This document shows positions 21,336 through 29,975 of a stretch of 64,000 nt of DNA, one piece after another. The notes beneath the pieces are model-generated. The model saw only the letters and a list, made by a program, of their open reading frames with translations. It did no database searches and was not told the DNA's origin. Source of the DNA: Paramoeba atlantica (lineage: Eukaryota; Discosea); NCBI GenBank assembly GCA_977017575.1, contig CDRNVI010000054.1, positions 186,001 through 250,000 of the forward strand. Reading direction: 5' to 3'. The stretch's first letter is position 1; the number at the start of each line of letters is the position of its first letter. The position numbers were made by a program, and so were the translations under genes.

Positions 21336-22035
21336 CTAAAAGTATGCAAAAATACTAAATGTGTGTGATTACATGGTTTATTTACATATACCGTATGCAA
21401 TCTCATATCTTCAACGGAATGGCCAGTTTAATATATTTAACTTTCCATGTGTAAAATAGCGGATGAAATAACAGACTGTTTTGTTGTAGACACACTTATT
21501 CATTCAGTTCATTTTGTCTTATGGTTTCCCCGATTTTCAAGGAGAAACTGCACCATATTATGACTTACTTTTAATCTGGATGCCACCCATTTGCCCCTTT
21601 TTGGTATTCCAACAAATTGTGCTTAATGATTAGGCACCTACGTACTAGATACACTGTATGTTAATCTGATGGGAATAATTATCACACTTTCCCTCACTAT
21701 ACATGTATTACTTAACGTCTAAGTAATGTGCAAAGCCCATTTTCTTTCCACAATGTCTATGCTGTATAAAGGCGTCTGTTGTGTGTGAGTGTCACTCGTT
21801 GTATGACAAATACACACAATCCTAATGATCTGCACAAGCAAATAATAATATTCGTGCTCTATGTTCAGCCCAAACATGAATCTGATTAAGAAAAACTAAA
21901 ACATACATCTATTGCCCCCAAGATCGGCAATCACGGCCCCTTTTCATGTTTATTCTTTCGATCGTTCATTTCCCGAGAAAACTTTTCTGGCCGTTCTAGG
22001 CCTTTGACGAACCCTTCTCGATTAGAACGATAAGA
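21336..22035. other. Y1 internal AT-rich spacer
   Basis: About 700 bp between the recombinase and gag-like regions, AT-rich. I see no ORF, structured RNA or element boundary in it. Confidence 0.4.
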
Positions 22036-22974
22036 TCAAGGGGCATACAAATTTACTGGTCGCGGGCGGTTGAAATAACGCACATCCGGCCCAAATGTTC
22101 TTCTGTTGTTTTGGACCATGCCTCCCCGTCCATAGCCTGAAGTACTATTTTGGAAGGATTTCGCCTTCAAAAGAGTCTCCGGTATAGTTACGGAGTCGGT
22201 CTCTGGGAGCAATCCGACGTTCTTGCGGCAAAGAAGAAGAGATTCCTCTTTCTTTACGTCGTCAAAATCGGCGCGGAACACAAGAAAATGAGCAGCGAGT
22301 TCTAGAAGGAAATGGTTAGCTGCTATTGATACCGCCTTGTTTTCTTGTGCCGCCTTGGGGGATACACCTTTTCCTGCTTGCGTAAGCATCTCCTTGAAGA
22401 AAATAGCGTAGCGGGTTAGAAGAAAGCTTTCGGCCCATTTTTGAAACTTCGGGTTGTGCACTGCTTCCCACAGTTGCCCTCCAAGGTGAGGACGATTCTC
22501 CGTGCCTGTCCATACAGTAAGTTGCCCGTCCTCCTTTTCTCCTTCCCGTGCTTTCATTTTCTTTGGCTCCTTCGGGGGGTCCAGCATGAGGGAAACCAAA
22601 ATTCCTCGATGTTCTTCGTTTCCAATCAAATTCTCGAATTCGGAGACGTCCTGTGTTCGGCGGACACCCAAAAGTTTGGCTGTAAAACTTGCTTTTTCAC
22701 TGAGGGTTTCTCCCCCTAATACCTTTTCAACGAAATCCATGATTGCACTTGCGCATTCGTCTTCGCTGATTTCCGCCATAAATTTGACAAGGAGATTCAC
22801 ATCGACTGCGCGCTCAAAACGTAGAGAAATTTTTATGCTCGTTTTCGTCGAGCATGCCTGGTCGACTACGCTATCGACGTTTGCGTCAAAGTGGTGAGTG
22901 TGGCCGACTATAGGAACTGAGCGGCTTTGTGAAGCTTGGAGTGAGGTAGCTACGGAGGGTCGTTTCTTCGGCAT
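22036..22974 (-). CDS. Y1 gag-like protein (fossil)
   Basis: A 312-codon frame starting MPKKRPSVATSLQASQSRS. It has no conserved domain I can name. The middle is helical and charged and the end is Arg/Asn/Gly-rich (GYGRGGMVQNNRRTFGPD), as in nucleic-acid-binding gag tails. Its place as first ORF inside the terminal repeat supports a gag role. Function is inferred from position only. Confidence 0.5.
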   Translation of the reverse strand: MPKKRPSVATSLQASQSRSVPIVGHTHHFDANVDSVVDQACSTKTSIKISLRFERAVDVNLLVKFMAEISEDECASAIMDFVEKVLGGETLSEKASFTAKLLGVRRTQDVSEFENLIGNEEHRGILVSLMLDPPKEPKKMKAREGEKEDGQLTVWTGTENRPHLGGQLWEAVHNPKFQKWAESFLLTRYAIFFKEMLTQAGKGVSPKAAQENKAVSIAANHFLLELAAHFLVFRADFDDVKKEESLLLCRKNVGLLPETDSVTIPETLLKAKSFQNSTSGYGRGGMVQNNRRTFGPDVRYFNRPRPVNLYAP

Positions 22975-23271
22975 AAGAAATAAAATTTAGAGCAAGTTCC
23001 TATGCATGTTTTAATAGATTAGATACGGTTGTGACTTATCCTGGTCATCTTTGCTCTCTCATTCTATATTCACCCTTTCTGTATTTCCACCCTCACGCTC
23101 GCCAGAATATGGATACTTGCTGACTGCTTTATGTCAGCATATTCCTGTTTCTCTCTGTTTTCTCTCTCGCTCTTTTTCCTTACTACTTCAAGCAATCGGC
23201 GAAACTAATGTATTCATCTATACATACGCCTTCTGTATTTTTTTTTTCTGCTTTCTATTCTTTCGTCTTTG
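22975..23271. other. Y1 5' leader, T-rich
   Basis: About 300 bp between the gag-like start and the right terminal repeat. The + strand is C/T-rich (CTCTCTCGCTCTTTTTCC-like). No ORF is supported. Confidence 0.4.
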
Positions 23272-23390
23272 TTTTTTTCCAATGGCTGATCTCAGTGCCA
23301 GGCAAGCCAAGGCGTGTTTACTACGCCCGAGATAATGGGGAGTTGCTATGTCCCTGGGCCGATTACTGACCAGGGATTGGCAACACCCTC
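23272..23390. repeat. Y1 right inverted terminal repeat
   Basis: Reverse complement of 12701-12819, ending CAACACCCTC. Y2 starts at the next base. Confidence 0.9.
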
Positions 23391-23833
23391 ATTATCACAG
23401 GCTTCATAAGCACCTTGATACCGGGACCAAGCCCAGTGACAGGAATACCCATTGGCACCGCAGATCAGCTCCCTCCTCCCCTTCTTGTCATCATTCTAGG
23501 TTTTCAAACGTGAGACAAAACTCTAAGGGGCGTGGAATCTGTTGAGCATCTTTTATTAGATACTTCACACAGATGCGTAGCCGTAAAGGCATTGCATTCG
23601 AAATCCGTGGAATAATGAACGCAGTGCAAAACTGACCCGACTGCGCAAGTCGTATAAGGTGCGTCACACTGGCAAATCCATTTTTTTTTCTTTCTATCCA
23701 TTTTTTTTCATTACTTCCAGTACCCTGGAAAGCAACACAGACAGCAGTGGTACTGTGTGATGATCAGCAATATTTGCTTACAATAATCATTAAATTTACG
23801 ACTACGAGAAGCCAATCCTCAATGATCACTCGA

Positions 23834-24345
23834 AGTGAAGTGCCAACCGTCAGTCCTGAAGGACTTCGAGGCAAAGTGTAACCACCAACCGTCAGTTCCG
23901 AAGAACCCCGAGGTGAAGTGCCAACCGTCAGTCCCGAAGGACCTCGAGGCAAAGTATAACCACCAACCGTCAATTCCGAAGAACCTCGAGGCGAAGTGCC
24001 AACCGTCAGTCCCGAAGGACCTCGAGGCAAAGTATAACCACCAACCGTCAGTTCCGAAGAACCTCGAGGTGAAGTGCCAACCGTCAGTCCCGAAGGACCT
24101 CGAGGCAAAGTAAAACCACGAACCGTCAGTTCCGAAGAACCTCGAGGTGAAGTGCCAACCGTCAGTCCCGAAGGACCTCGAGGCAAAGTAAAACCACGAA
24201 CCGTCAGTTACGAAGAACCTCGAGGTGAAGTGCCAACCGTCAGTCCCGAAGGACCTCGAGGCAAAGTATAACCACCAACCGTCAGTTCCGAGGAACCTCA
24301 AGGTGAAGTGCCAACCGTCAGTCCCGAAAGACCTCGAGGCAAATA
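23834..24345. repeat. Minisatellite, 78-bp unit, about 6.5 copies
   Basis: GAAGTGCCAACCGTCAGTC recurs every 78 bp (near 23836, 23914, 23992, 24070, 24148, 24226 and 24304). Each unit is two related halves of 36 and 42 bp, both containing CCAACCGTCAGT and GAAGRACCTCGAGG. Because 78 is a multiple of 3, open frames of 140-160 codons run through it on the minus strand without implying a protein. Confidence 0.9.
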
Positions 24346-24720
24346 ATAAATTGTTATTATAATAATAATAATCGTCGACCGTGAGTCACAAATTTCCTCG
24401 AAGTAGTTCATTTTGGCGCCGAACGGTATGTTTTCCCCGGTCAGGGCCAAAACGAACCGGAATAAAATCACTAATTTAGTGCCAGGCTCGGTTCCACATA
24501 GCATGTCAACATGTAAATAAAATTTATATCCTATCTTTGGGTCGGAACCAAGGATTATAGTGTGTATATTCAACAAACCTGTATGTTCAAATAAATCAGT
24601 ATGTTCAACATATCTGTATGTTTAACAAACGAAGAGATGGACAAATATATTAAAAAAAAAGTCGTACCTTATCGTACAATAAAACTCTTCACCCTCACAC
24701 TTCGTCTTGTTAAGAAGACG
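24346..24720. other. Y2 right internal sequence
   Basis: 375 bp between the minisatellite and the right inverted end. It starts with an (ATAATA)-rich stretch (24350-24375). No gene is recognised. Confidence 0.4.
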
Positions 24721-24770
24721 ACGCCGGGCTTGGGACCGGTATCAAGCGTGTTTATGAAGCCTGTGATAAT

Positions 24771-24784
24771 GTATCTTTATCGTC
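24771..24784 (-). promoter_or_regulatory. 5' half of the U1 SL-like block
   Basis: Minus strand GACGATAAAGATAC, matching the consensus AACGATAAAGATAC at 13 of 14 positions. With 12683-12700 it accounts for the whole SL. The break falls between GATAC and AGTTT. Confidence 0.7.
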
Positions 24785-25049
24785 CAGGGCGCGACAGAGG
24801 TAGAAAGGGATGTTCCCTTCTGACATGTGGCCATCAGTTTGTAATACACCGTGCCCGGTGTCGTCATACACCAAGACGTGGGGGGCGTAGGACGACCCAT
24901 GGTGAGGGATTGAAAGCGATATCCAAATACTCTCGGTGGAGGCAAAGTCCTCCTGCGACTGTAGGTAGGGTTTGTTTGTTCATGAGTTATTATTGCATAA
25001 TAGCAGAGAGTTTTCAGGGTAAGGCCCGCATACAACGGGATAACCCTTT
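24785..25049 (-). pseudogene. U2 fragment: start of second ubiquitin-like segment
   Basis: One minus-strand frame reads HVLVYDDTGHGVLQTDGHMS then EGNIPFYLCRALDD. It aligns with the second ubiquitin-like segment of U1 (RVLIYGYPTGETSITVPSSV). It is best explained as U2 coding sequence between the 3' edge of Z2 and the 5' edge of U1. It is short and diverged, so the assignment is tentative. Confidence 0.45.
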
Positions 25050-28000
25050 TTATTTAGCGTAGCAGTTCGGGTTCTCGATTCTGCGCTCGTGGGGAAGTGA
25101 GTTATACTTCTCTGACTTCCGCCGGTGTGCGTTTTCGCAGTTCTCCTCCCACGGGACAGTTAGCTCAATGATGAACTCGGTCCCGTTCCGTAGTTTGATC
25201 CAGCCATCCGGGCGCAGTAAACGGTCGCTACTGGTGTACCACGGGGGTGGGTTCCGTTCACCCGTGAGGTCAAAGTGGCAAGCTTCGGTGGCAGGGGATT
25301 GGCGTACGTGTCGTGCGAACTCGCGGAGAACCATGTCGTGTCTTAGTGTGTACCTCCCTTGTTGTAAGGATGTGTTGCATGATGAAAGGACGTGTCTTGT
25401 TGTTTGTGGTTTGTCTCGGCATATGGGACATTTTGTATCAGAGTGATAGTTGCGACCCCATTGTGCAAGGGATACTCGGGAGGGCAGGGGGGTTAGAGTC
25501 ATGACGGAGGACATGAATCGCGAGAGTTTCTCGTTTCGGATCCCATGGATGGCAGATGCAAATTCTTGTGCCATTTCTGGGTCTGACGGAAACTGCCACC
25601 AGAGGGCAGCAACAGGAGCACGTTGTCGTAGACGTGTAATCATTTGTTCTTCGTGGGCATCACGGAGTATTTGTCGTGCGCGCTGTGGGTCGTTAAGATG
25701 ATCGGTTATCTGTGCAGCTGGGCGGATTTGACCTTTCGCACGCTTCCTTTGCTCTTCCTGGATGCGGAAGCGCAATGCCTTGAGCACGTTCGGGTCTCGT
25801 GATTGATGCATTTGGGTAAGTGACGTTCCGGTGCACTCGTACCAGAGTTGTGTCAGACTTTTGAGATTCCAGCCGCGGCAGGAGTATAGTACTTCTGTGC
25901 TACCGGCACGAGCCATGTTAATCCATCGTCGAATGTGTGCTGTGACTCGCTTCTGAAGCCGCAGAACTGAGCTGAAAGAGATGCAGGGGTGGATGGTAAA
26001 CTGAAACCGAAGTCGGGAAATTATAGCGTGTCTGTAGATCCACAGCTTAGCCGGGAGATTATGGGCGCTGGCACTCGTGTTTTCGAGCCATCCCTTCAGC
26101 TTTGAGTTTAATTTCTTGAAAAGTTCGTTTAGCTGCTGAGATCCAGGGGCGAGGGTCATACCAAGAAATGAGCTTCCGGCGTCACAAATATGTGGAATTT
26201 TTTCTCCGTATGTGGTTACTGCAGGTCTTCTCGTCATGTACCCCGGGTGCTCTTCGCCTTTCCGCGTGCTCATACATTGGACTCGACTTTTTGTGACGTT
26301 GATTTTTAATCCGATTTTGGAGAGCACCGTGGTTAGTGCGTTCAGCGAAGTTTGCATGTCACGGTCACTTTCGGTCAGAATGGTTAAATCATCGGCATAC
26401 GCTTTCAAGAAGTTGTTATCGCCGTTGGGAAGGCGCATGCCAAAGGTTGGACACGAGAACCGAACGTATCGTAATACGATTTCCATGACTACTAAGAATA
26501 TAGTGGGAGAGAGTGTATCGCCTTGTAAGACTCCCTTCTTTACATGTATGGGACGCGTTAGACCTTCGTAACATTTAACTCGTATGTGTGCATCAGTGAG
26601 GCTGTCTTTGATGTAGTCGACAACGTTGCAGGGTATGCCTGCCCAACCTAGGGAAGCTAGTATAATGTTATACGGGATCGAACCAAAGGCGTTAGTGAGG
26701 TCCAATTGGGCAAGACAGTACTGTCGTTTATGTCGCTGGTAGTGCTGGAGGAGGGTGCATAGAGTTTGGGTGTGCTCCAATGTCCCATTGATTTCGGGAA
26801 GAAACCCTTTCTGTATTTCCGGGTCAATCACATTGTGTCCAATAAGATGTTGGGTCAGGCGATGCGATATGATTGTGTGAAACGCTTTACCAAGGGCGCT
26901 CGTCAGTGAAATGGGGCGCCAATTTTTGGGGTTTTCCGGTGCTCCGCTCTTATGTATCAGCCTAGTGATTGCAGTTTTCCATGATGGAGGGCAGGTCGAG
27001 AAAGTCATCAGATTATTGAATACCTTAGCAAATTGATCATGCATGGATGGACATTTCTTAAGAATCAGATTGGTGATCGTGTCTGCACCGGGTGAGCTGG
27101 AGTTCCGTTTCATATTGATGGCTGCTGTGACATCGTCTCGCGTGATTGGGTCCCAATGCATGGGTTGGGCGGCTCCTGGTCCGAGTACATCTGGAGGAGG
27201 CAGTTGGAAGAGTTCTTCACTGGGTTTAAAGCTTGACTCGAAGTATGTCTCTATGGTGTTCCGGTCGCAGGTCGGGTAAGTTGTATTCTGTACTTCATTA
27301 GCGTCAGGTTTGTCGATCGTTTCTGAAGCTGCTGTCCACGGATTTCTGGAAAATCGCTCGGAGGCCCAGCGCTGATCGATTTCTTCTCTTTGTTTCGTCG
27401 CTTCTTCCTCACGTATCCTGACTAGCTTTCGACATTCTTTGATTTGTGCTCGTAATTCGTCTCGTTCCGTCCTACTTCTCGTATAGCGTAGCGAAATTTT
27501 CAAGGTTGTGAGATGGTGTTTCAGTTCTTGTGCGACTCTCTCCGTGGCGAGTGGTCGATACCTTCGTCGGGCGTGTCCGGTGCTAGCTCTGATGAGGAAG
27601 CCCCTTGTCGGATTCGCTTCCGTCGCTATTTCGTAAGCAGATACGGCTAGGGCGGCGCTAAGAAGTTCCGCGTTACGTATAGTTGTCTTCCTGTCCGTTG
27701 TATCGCTTAGAAGTTCGTTGCAACGTGCACTTGCTCTCGCTTCAACCTGTCGCCATTGCTCTTCGCTGAGTCGTATGGTAACCTTCCCGCCAAGTATTGC
27801 ATTGTGCTTTTGCAGGAGTTCTACTGCTTTTTGACTTTGAGAGGCGTCAGATTGCACTGTCGGCGTGGAGGGTTCAACTTGGGAATGTATGTTATTGGGT
27901 ACTGTTGTTGGGGATTCACAACCGGTTTCGTTCCCTGGTGCATAGGGTGGCCCAAATACTTTGCAACATAGGTGTGCGCACTCAAGTTTGTTTCGACACG

Positions 28001-29903
28001 TGTGGCGGCATGGCTGTACAGTGCGCAGTGTCGGTGCACTACGGTTCTGTTGAATGCGACTCGGTGATGCTTCTCTGCGTGAGATACGTTCGTAACTGAC
28101 TTCTTCCGCTTCCTCCAGTCTTCGATGTACTGTAATGCGTAGATGTCTGAGATGTGGTATATCCATTCCGTTAAGCGCCTTCATGACTGCACGGCCTAGT
28201 GCTCCCGCTGTTGCATACTTCTCGTTGAGTTTAAGTGTATTATCTTGGAGAAGGGATGTCCAGCTGGCATGCCGACTGATGTGTTGACTATTTTGTTCTT
28301 CGATATGTATGTAGTCGCATCCGCGGTGGTCCATGAGTTCTTCAGTTGTGGAAGGCTCGACAACCAAGTCATGAGAGTTGCTTTTACCAGATAACATTTT
28401 CGAGAGTGCCGCTTGTGCTGCTTGGAGAGAGGTTATTCTAGCCCGGACGAGAGGAGATTCGCTGGCACTTCGAATATCTGGAAAGTATGTCCAGATCAGG
28501 TTTGCTACTGTTCGCACTTTCACGGGGCGGGCTCTGCTCTGGACAAAGTGAAGGTATTGCTTTTGCCGTGGTTCATGGTTTGTGTCAGGTGGTGCGGATT
28601 CGTCCCTGTTCTGTGTCGCGCTGCTTTGAAATACCCAGCCAGGGACTTCATCGTTTTCTCCTTCCTGTTCCCTGGGACAAGGCATGATTAATTCTTGCTT
28701 TTCCGTCAGCTTTTTCACCTCGTACATCTCATTGTGGTTAAGCGTGACTGTTGGGTTTGCTGGTAAATAGGGATTGCTTTCTTTCTCGACTGCAGTCGTG
28801 AATGGCTGGGATGATGTGCATAGTTTCGTGGGGCTTGTGGTTGCGGGTTCTGGTTTTCCGTCATTTTGTGGCATAGTGTCTACTTGTATATAGAAAAGCC
28901 TGATATACCAGAGAATTATTCGTTGTGCAAGTTTCATGATGTCAAGAGCGGTCATGCTCAGTGGTTGCTTTTTCAACCGTGCGACGTTTGAACAAAATTT
29001 CTCGTGCATTATTCGTATCCGGGGCAGTAAAAGCAGAGGCGATCGGAAAATGTCATACGTTTTTCTGCAAGAAGAAGTAATGAACCTGATGGTACTACCT
29101 GTGCACACATATACCATGTTCATACATTGGACAATGTGTAATGGGTTTGCTGCTTCAGAAAGCCAACCTGTTAATAGGGACAATAGGGTTTGAGTGTTCC
29201 TTGTGATGACTAGTAGTACGTGACCAAAGGGTCCATTGTTTGTTGGCACCATATTTATGACTTTCTTCTGGGAGTGTCGTATATGACGTTTGCAACAAGG
29301 GTGTTTGCAGGTGACTTTGTTCAGACAGATGTGCCTACACGGTTTTGTCGTGATACTTTGTGTGCCAACATTTCGACGGAAAGGATTGAGGGCGTTGGGT
29401 GACGGGATTGCGCGGATGGGTGCTACTAGGAGGTGAACGGCGAGGCTAGATATCCATCTGAAGACGTTAGATATGATGATGCCAATATTCCGCATGTTGT
29501 AGAGAGTTCTGAATACTAGTATAATTGATCGGGCCATGGCAAGCGGGGAGACTTCAAAATTCCTTCGTTTCTTTGACATAACGGTATGTGATGTTACGGT
29601 GTCGCTATCCGTTATACTTTGCGCAGTTAAGTGACGCTTGCAGCACAAGTGTAAGCATTCACGTTTATTCAGACACTTGTGCTTACAGGGTTCCGCTGGG
29701 GACGATGCGGTGGTATTCGCCGAATTGCCAGTCACATGCTCGGTTTGCGTGACGTTTAGCAGATTGTCGGGAGTACTTCCGTTCTCGTTGGAAGAGGCGT
29801 CAGGATGGGTGGGAGTTGCGCTTTGCTTGCGAACGCCGCGTGGTCCTCGTGTAAGGTCCTGCGGCGCATTCGAGTGGGATCGTTGCGCGCGGTGTCGCGC
29901 CAT
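25050..29903 (-). CDS. Z2 polyprotein: zinc motifs, RT, knuckle and restriction-like nuclease (intact ORF)
   Basis: An uninterrupted 1617-codon frame, with the ATG 27 nt after the SL block. Zinc motifs are PCKHKCLNKRECLHLCC (residues 72-88), PCRHICLNKVTCKHPCC (188-204) and PCRHTCRNKLECAHLCC (about 650). Hydrophobic stretches lie between the first two (about 120-165) and after the second. The RT has LAQLDLTNAFGSIPY, KGVLQGDTLSPTIF and LKAYADDLTIL. C-terminal are CPICRDKPQTTRHVLSSC and LRPDGWIKLRNGTEFIIELT, a restriction-like nuclease. It ends NPNCYAK, about 65 residues short of the Z1 C-terminus, so the tail is probably cut by the insertion or by a rearrangement. All catalytic signatures are present. 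Confidence 0.85.
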   Translation of the reverse strand: MARHRAQRSHSNAPQDLTRGPRGVRKQSATPTHPDASSNENGSTPDNLLNVTQTEHVTGNSANTTASSPAEPCKHKCLNKRECLHLCCKRHLTAQSITDSDTVTSHTVMSKKRRNFEVSPLAMARSIILVFRTLYNMRNIGIIISNVFRWISSLAVHLLVAPIRAIPSPNALNPFRRNVGTQSITTKPCRHICLNKVTCKHPCCKRHIRHSQKKVINMVPTNNGPFGHVLLVITRNTQTLLSLLTGWLSEAANPLHIVQCMNMVYVCTGSTIRFITSSCRKTYDIFRSPLLLLPRIRIMHEKFCSNVARLKKQPLSMTALDIMKLAQRIILWYIRLFYIQVDTMPQNDGKPEPATTSPTKLCTSSQPFTTAVEKESNPYLPANPTVTLNHNEMYEVKKLTEKQELIMPCPREQEGENDEVPGWVFQSSATQNRDESAPPDTNHEPRQKQYLHFVQSRARPVKVRTVANLIWTYFPDIRSASESPLVRARITSLQAAQAALSKMLSGKSNSHDLVVEPSTTEELMDHRGCDYIHIEEQNSQHISRHASWTSLLQDNTLKLNEKYATAGALGRAVMKALNGMDIPHLRHLRITVHRRLEEAEEVSYERISRREASPSRIQQNRSAPTLRTVQPCRHTCRNKLECAHLCCKVFGPPYAPGNETGCESPTTVPNNIHSQVEPSTPTVQSDASQSQKAVELLQKHNAILGGKVTIRLSEEQWRQVEARASARCNELLSDTTDRKTTIRNAELLSAALAVSAYEIATEANPTRGFLIRASTGHARRRYRPLATERVAQELKHHLTTLKISLRYTRSRTERDELRAQIKECRKLVRIREEEATKQREEIDQRWASERFSRNPWTAASETIDKPDANEVQNTTYPTCDRNTIETYFESSFKPSEELFQLPPPDVLGPGAAQPMHWDPITRDDVTAAINMKRNSSSPGADTITNLILKKCPSMHDQFAKVFNNLMTFSTCPPSWKTAITRLIHKSGAPENPKNWRPISLTSALGKAFHTIISHRLTQHLIGHNVIDPEIQKGFLPEINGTLEHTQTLCTLLQHYQRHKRQYCLAQLDLTNAFGSIPYNIILASLGWAGIPCNVVDYIKDSLTDAHIRVKCYEGLTRPIHVKKGVLQGDTLSPTIFLVVMEIVLRYVRFSCPTFGMRLPNGDNNFLKAYADDLTILTESDRDMQTSLNALTTVLSKIGLKINVTKSRVQCMSTRKGEEHPGYMTRRPAVTTYGEKIPHICDAGSSFLGMTLAPGSQQLNELFKKLNSKLKGWLENTSASAHNLPAKLWIYRHAIISRLRFQFTIHPCISFSSVLRLQKRVTAHIRRWINMARAGSTEVLYSCRGWNLKSLTQLWYECTGTSLTQMHQSRDPNVLKALRFRIQEEQRKRAKGQIRPAAQITDHLNDPQRARQILRDAHEEQMITRLRQRAPVAALWWQFPSDPEMAQEFASAIHGIRNEKLSRFMSSVMTLTPLPSRVSLAQWGRNYHSDTKCPICRDKPQTTRHVLSSCNTSLQQGRYTLRHDMVLREFARHVRQSPATEACHFDLTGERNPPPWYTSSDRLLRPDGWIKLRNGTEFIIELTVPWEENCENAHRRKSEKYNSLPHERRIENPNCYAK

Positions 29904-29953
29904 GTAGATTTAAACGATAAAGAAATAAAACAACAAGGTACAGAAACTGTATC
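25050..29953 (-). mobile_element. Z2: SL-headed LINE inserted in U2
   Basis: It runs from the SL block at 29931-29953 to the end of the 1617-codon ORF. The left (3') edge is set at the ORF end because U2-like coding follows soon after. No repeat tail was recognised. It is inserted in U2 just after residues LTSGPGG of the first ubiquitin-like segment. Confidence 0.75.
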
Positions 29954-29975
29954 CCACTCGTACTGTATCCCACCA
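29931..29975 (-). promoter_or_regulatory. SL-like block of Z2 with a partial upstream repeat
   Basis: Minus strand GGGATACAG then TTTCTGTACCTTGTTG. GGGATACAG also stands 16 nt upstream (…GGGATACAGTACGAGTGGGATACAG). Either the SL is partly duplicated, as at 32194-32240, or U2 happened to carry the same 9 bases at the insertion point. Confidence 0.65.

Larger units (their letters stand above)
12701..23390 (-). mobile_element. Y1: DIRS/VIPER-like tyrosine-recombinase retroelement (fossil) with Z1 inside
   Basis: Bounded by inverted terminal repeats of about 118 bp (12701-12819 and 23272-23390) that match without a difference I can see. Minus-strand parts in order are a gag-like ORF (22036-22974), a tyrosine recombinase region (20459-21335) and RT plus RNase H (13379-15136). 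Z1 (15433 to about 20450) is inserted between recombinase and RT. The family resembles VIPER/TATE/DIRS elements, known in trypanosomatids. Apart from Z1 it looks nearly whole, with about one or two breaks. The identical end repeats suggest a young age. It lies exactly inside the U1 SL. Confidence 0.8.
23391..24770. mobile_element. Y2: non-autonomous element with ~50-bp inverted ends, probably YR-mobilised
   Basis: The left end (ATTATCACAGGCTTCATAA) and the reverse complement of the right end match over about 50 bp with a few differences. The pattern ...TTGATACCGG..CCAAGCCC resembles the layout of the Y1 ends (CCTTGGCTTGCCTGGCAC). It abuts Y1 with no base between, and its right edge meets the 5' half of the U1 SL at 24771. 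It has no recombinase. Its interior is mostly a 78-bp minisatellite (23834-24345). It is treated as a small passenger element of the YR family. Confidence 0.6.

Noticed and set aside
23764-24301. Repeat protein of 140-160 residues (LPRGPSGLTVGTSPRGSSEL pattern).
   Set aside because: The 78-bp repeat keeps more than one frame open simply because 78 is divisible by 3. No start context or conserved domain.
23834-24345. CRISPR-like array.
   Set aside because: There are no variable spacers. The whole 78-bp unit is repeated, and the setting is eukaryotic.
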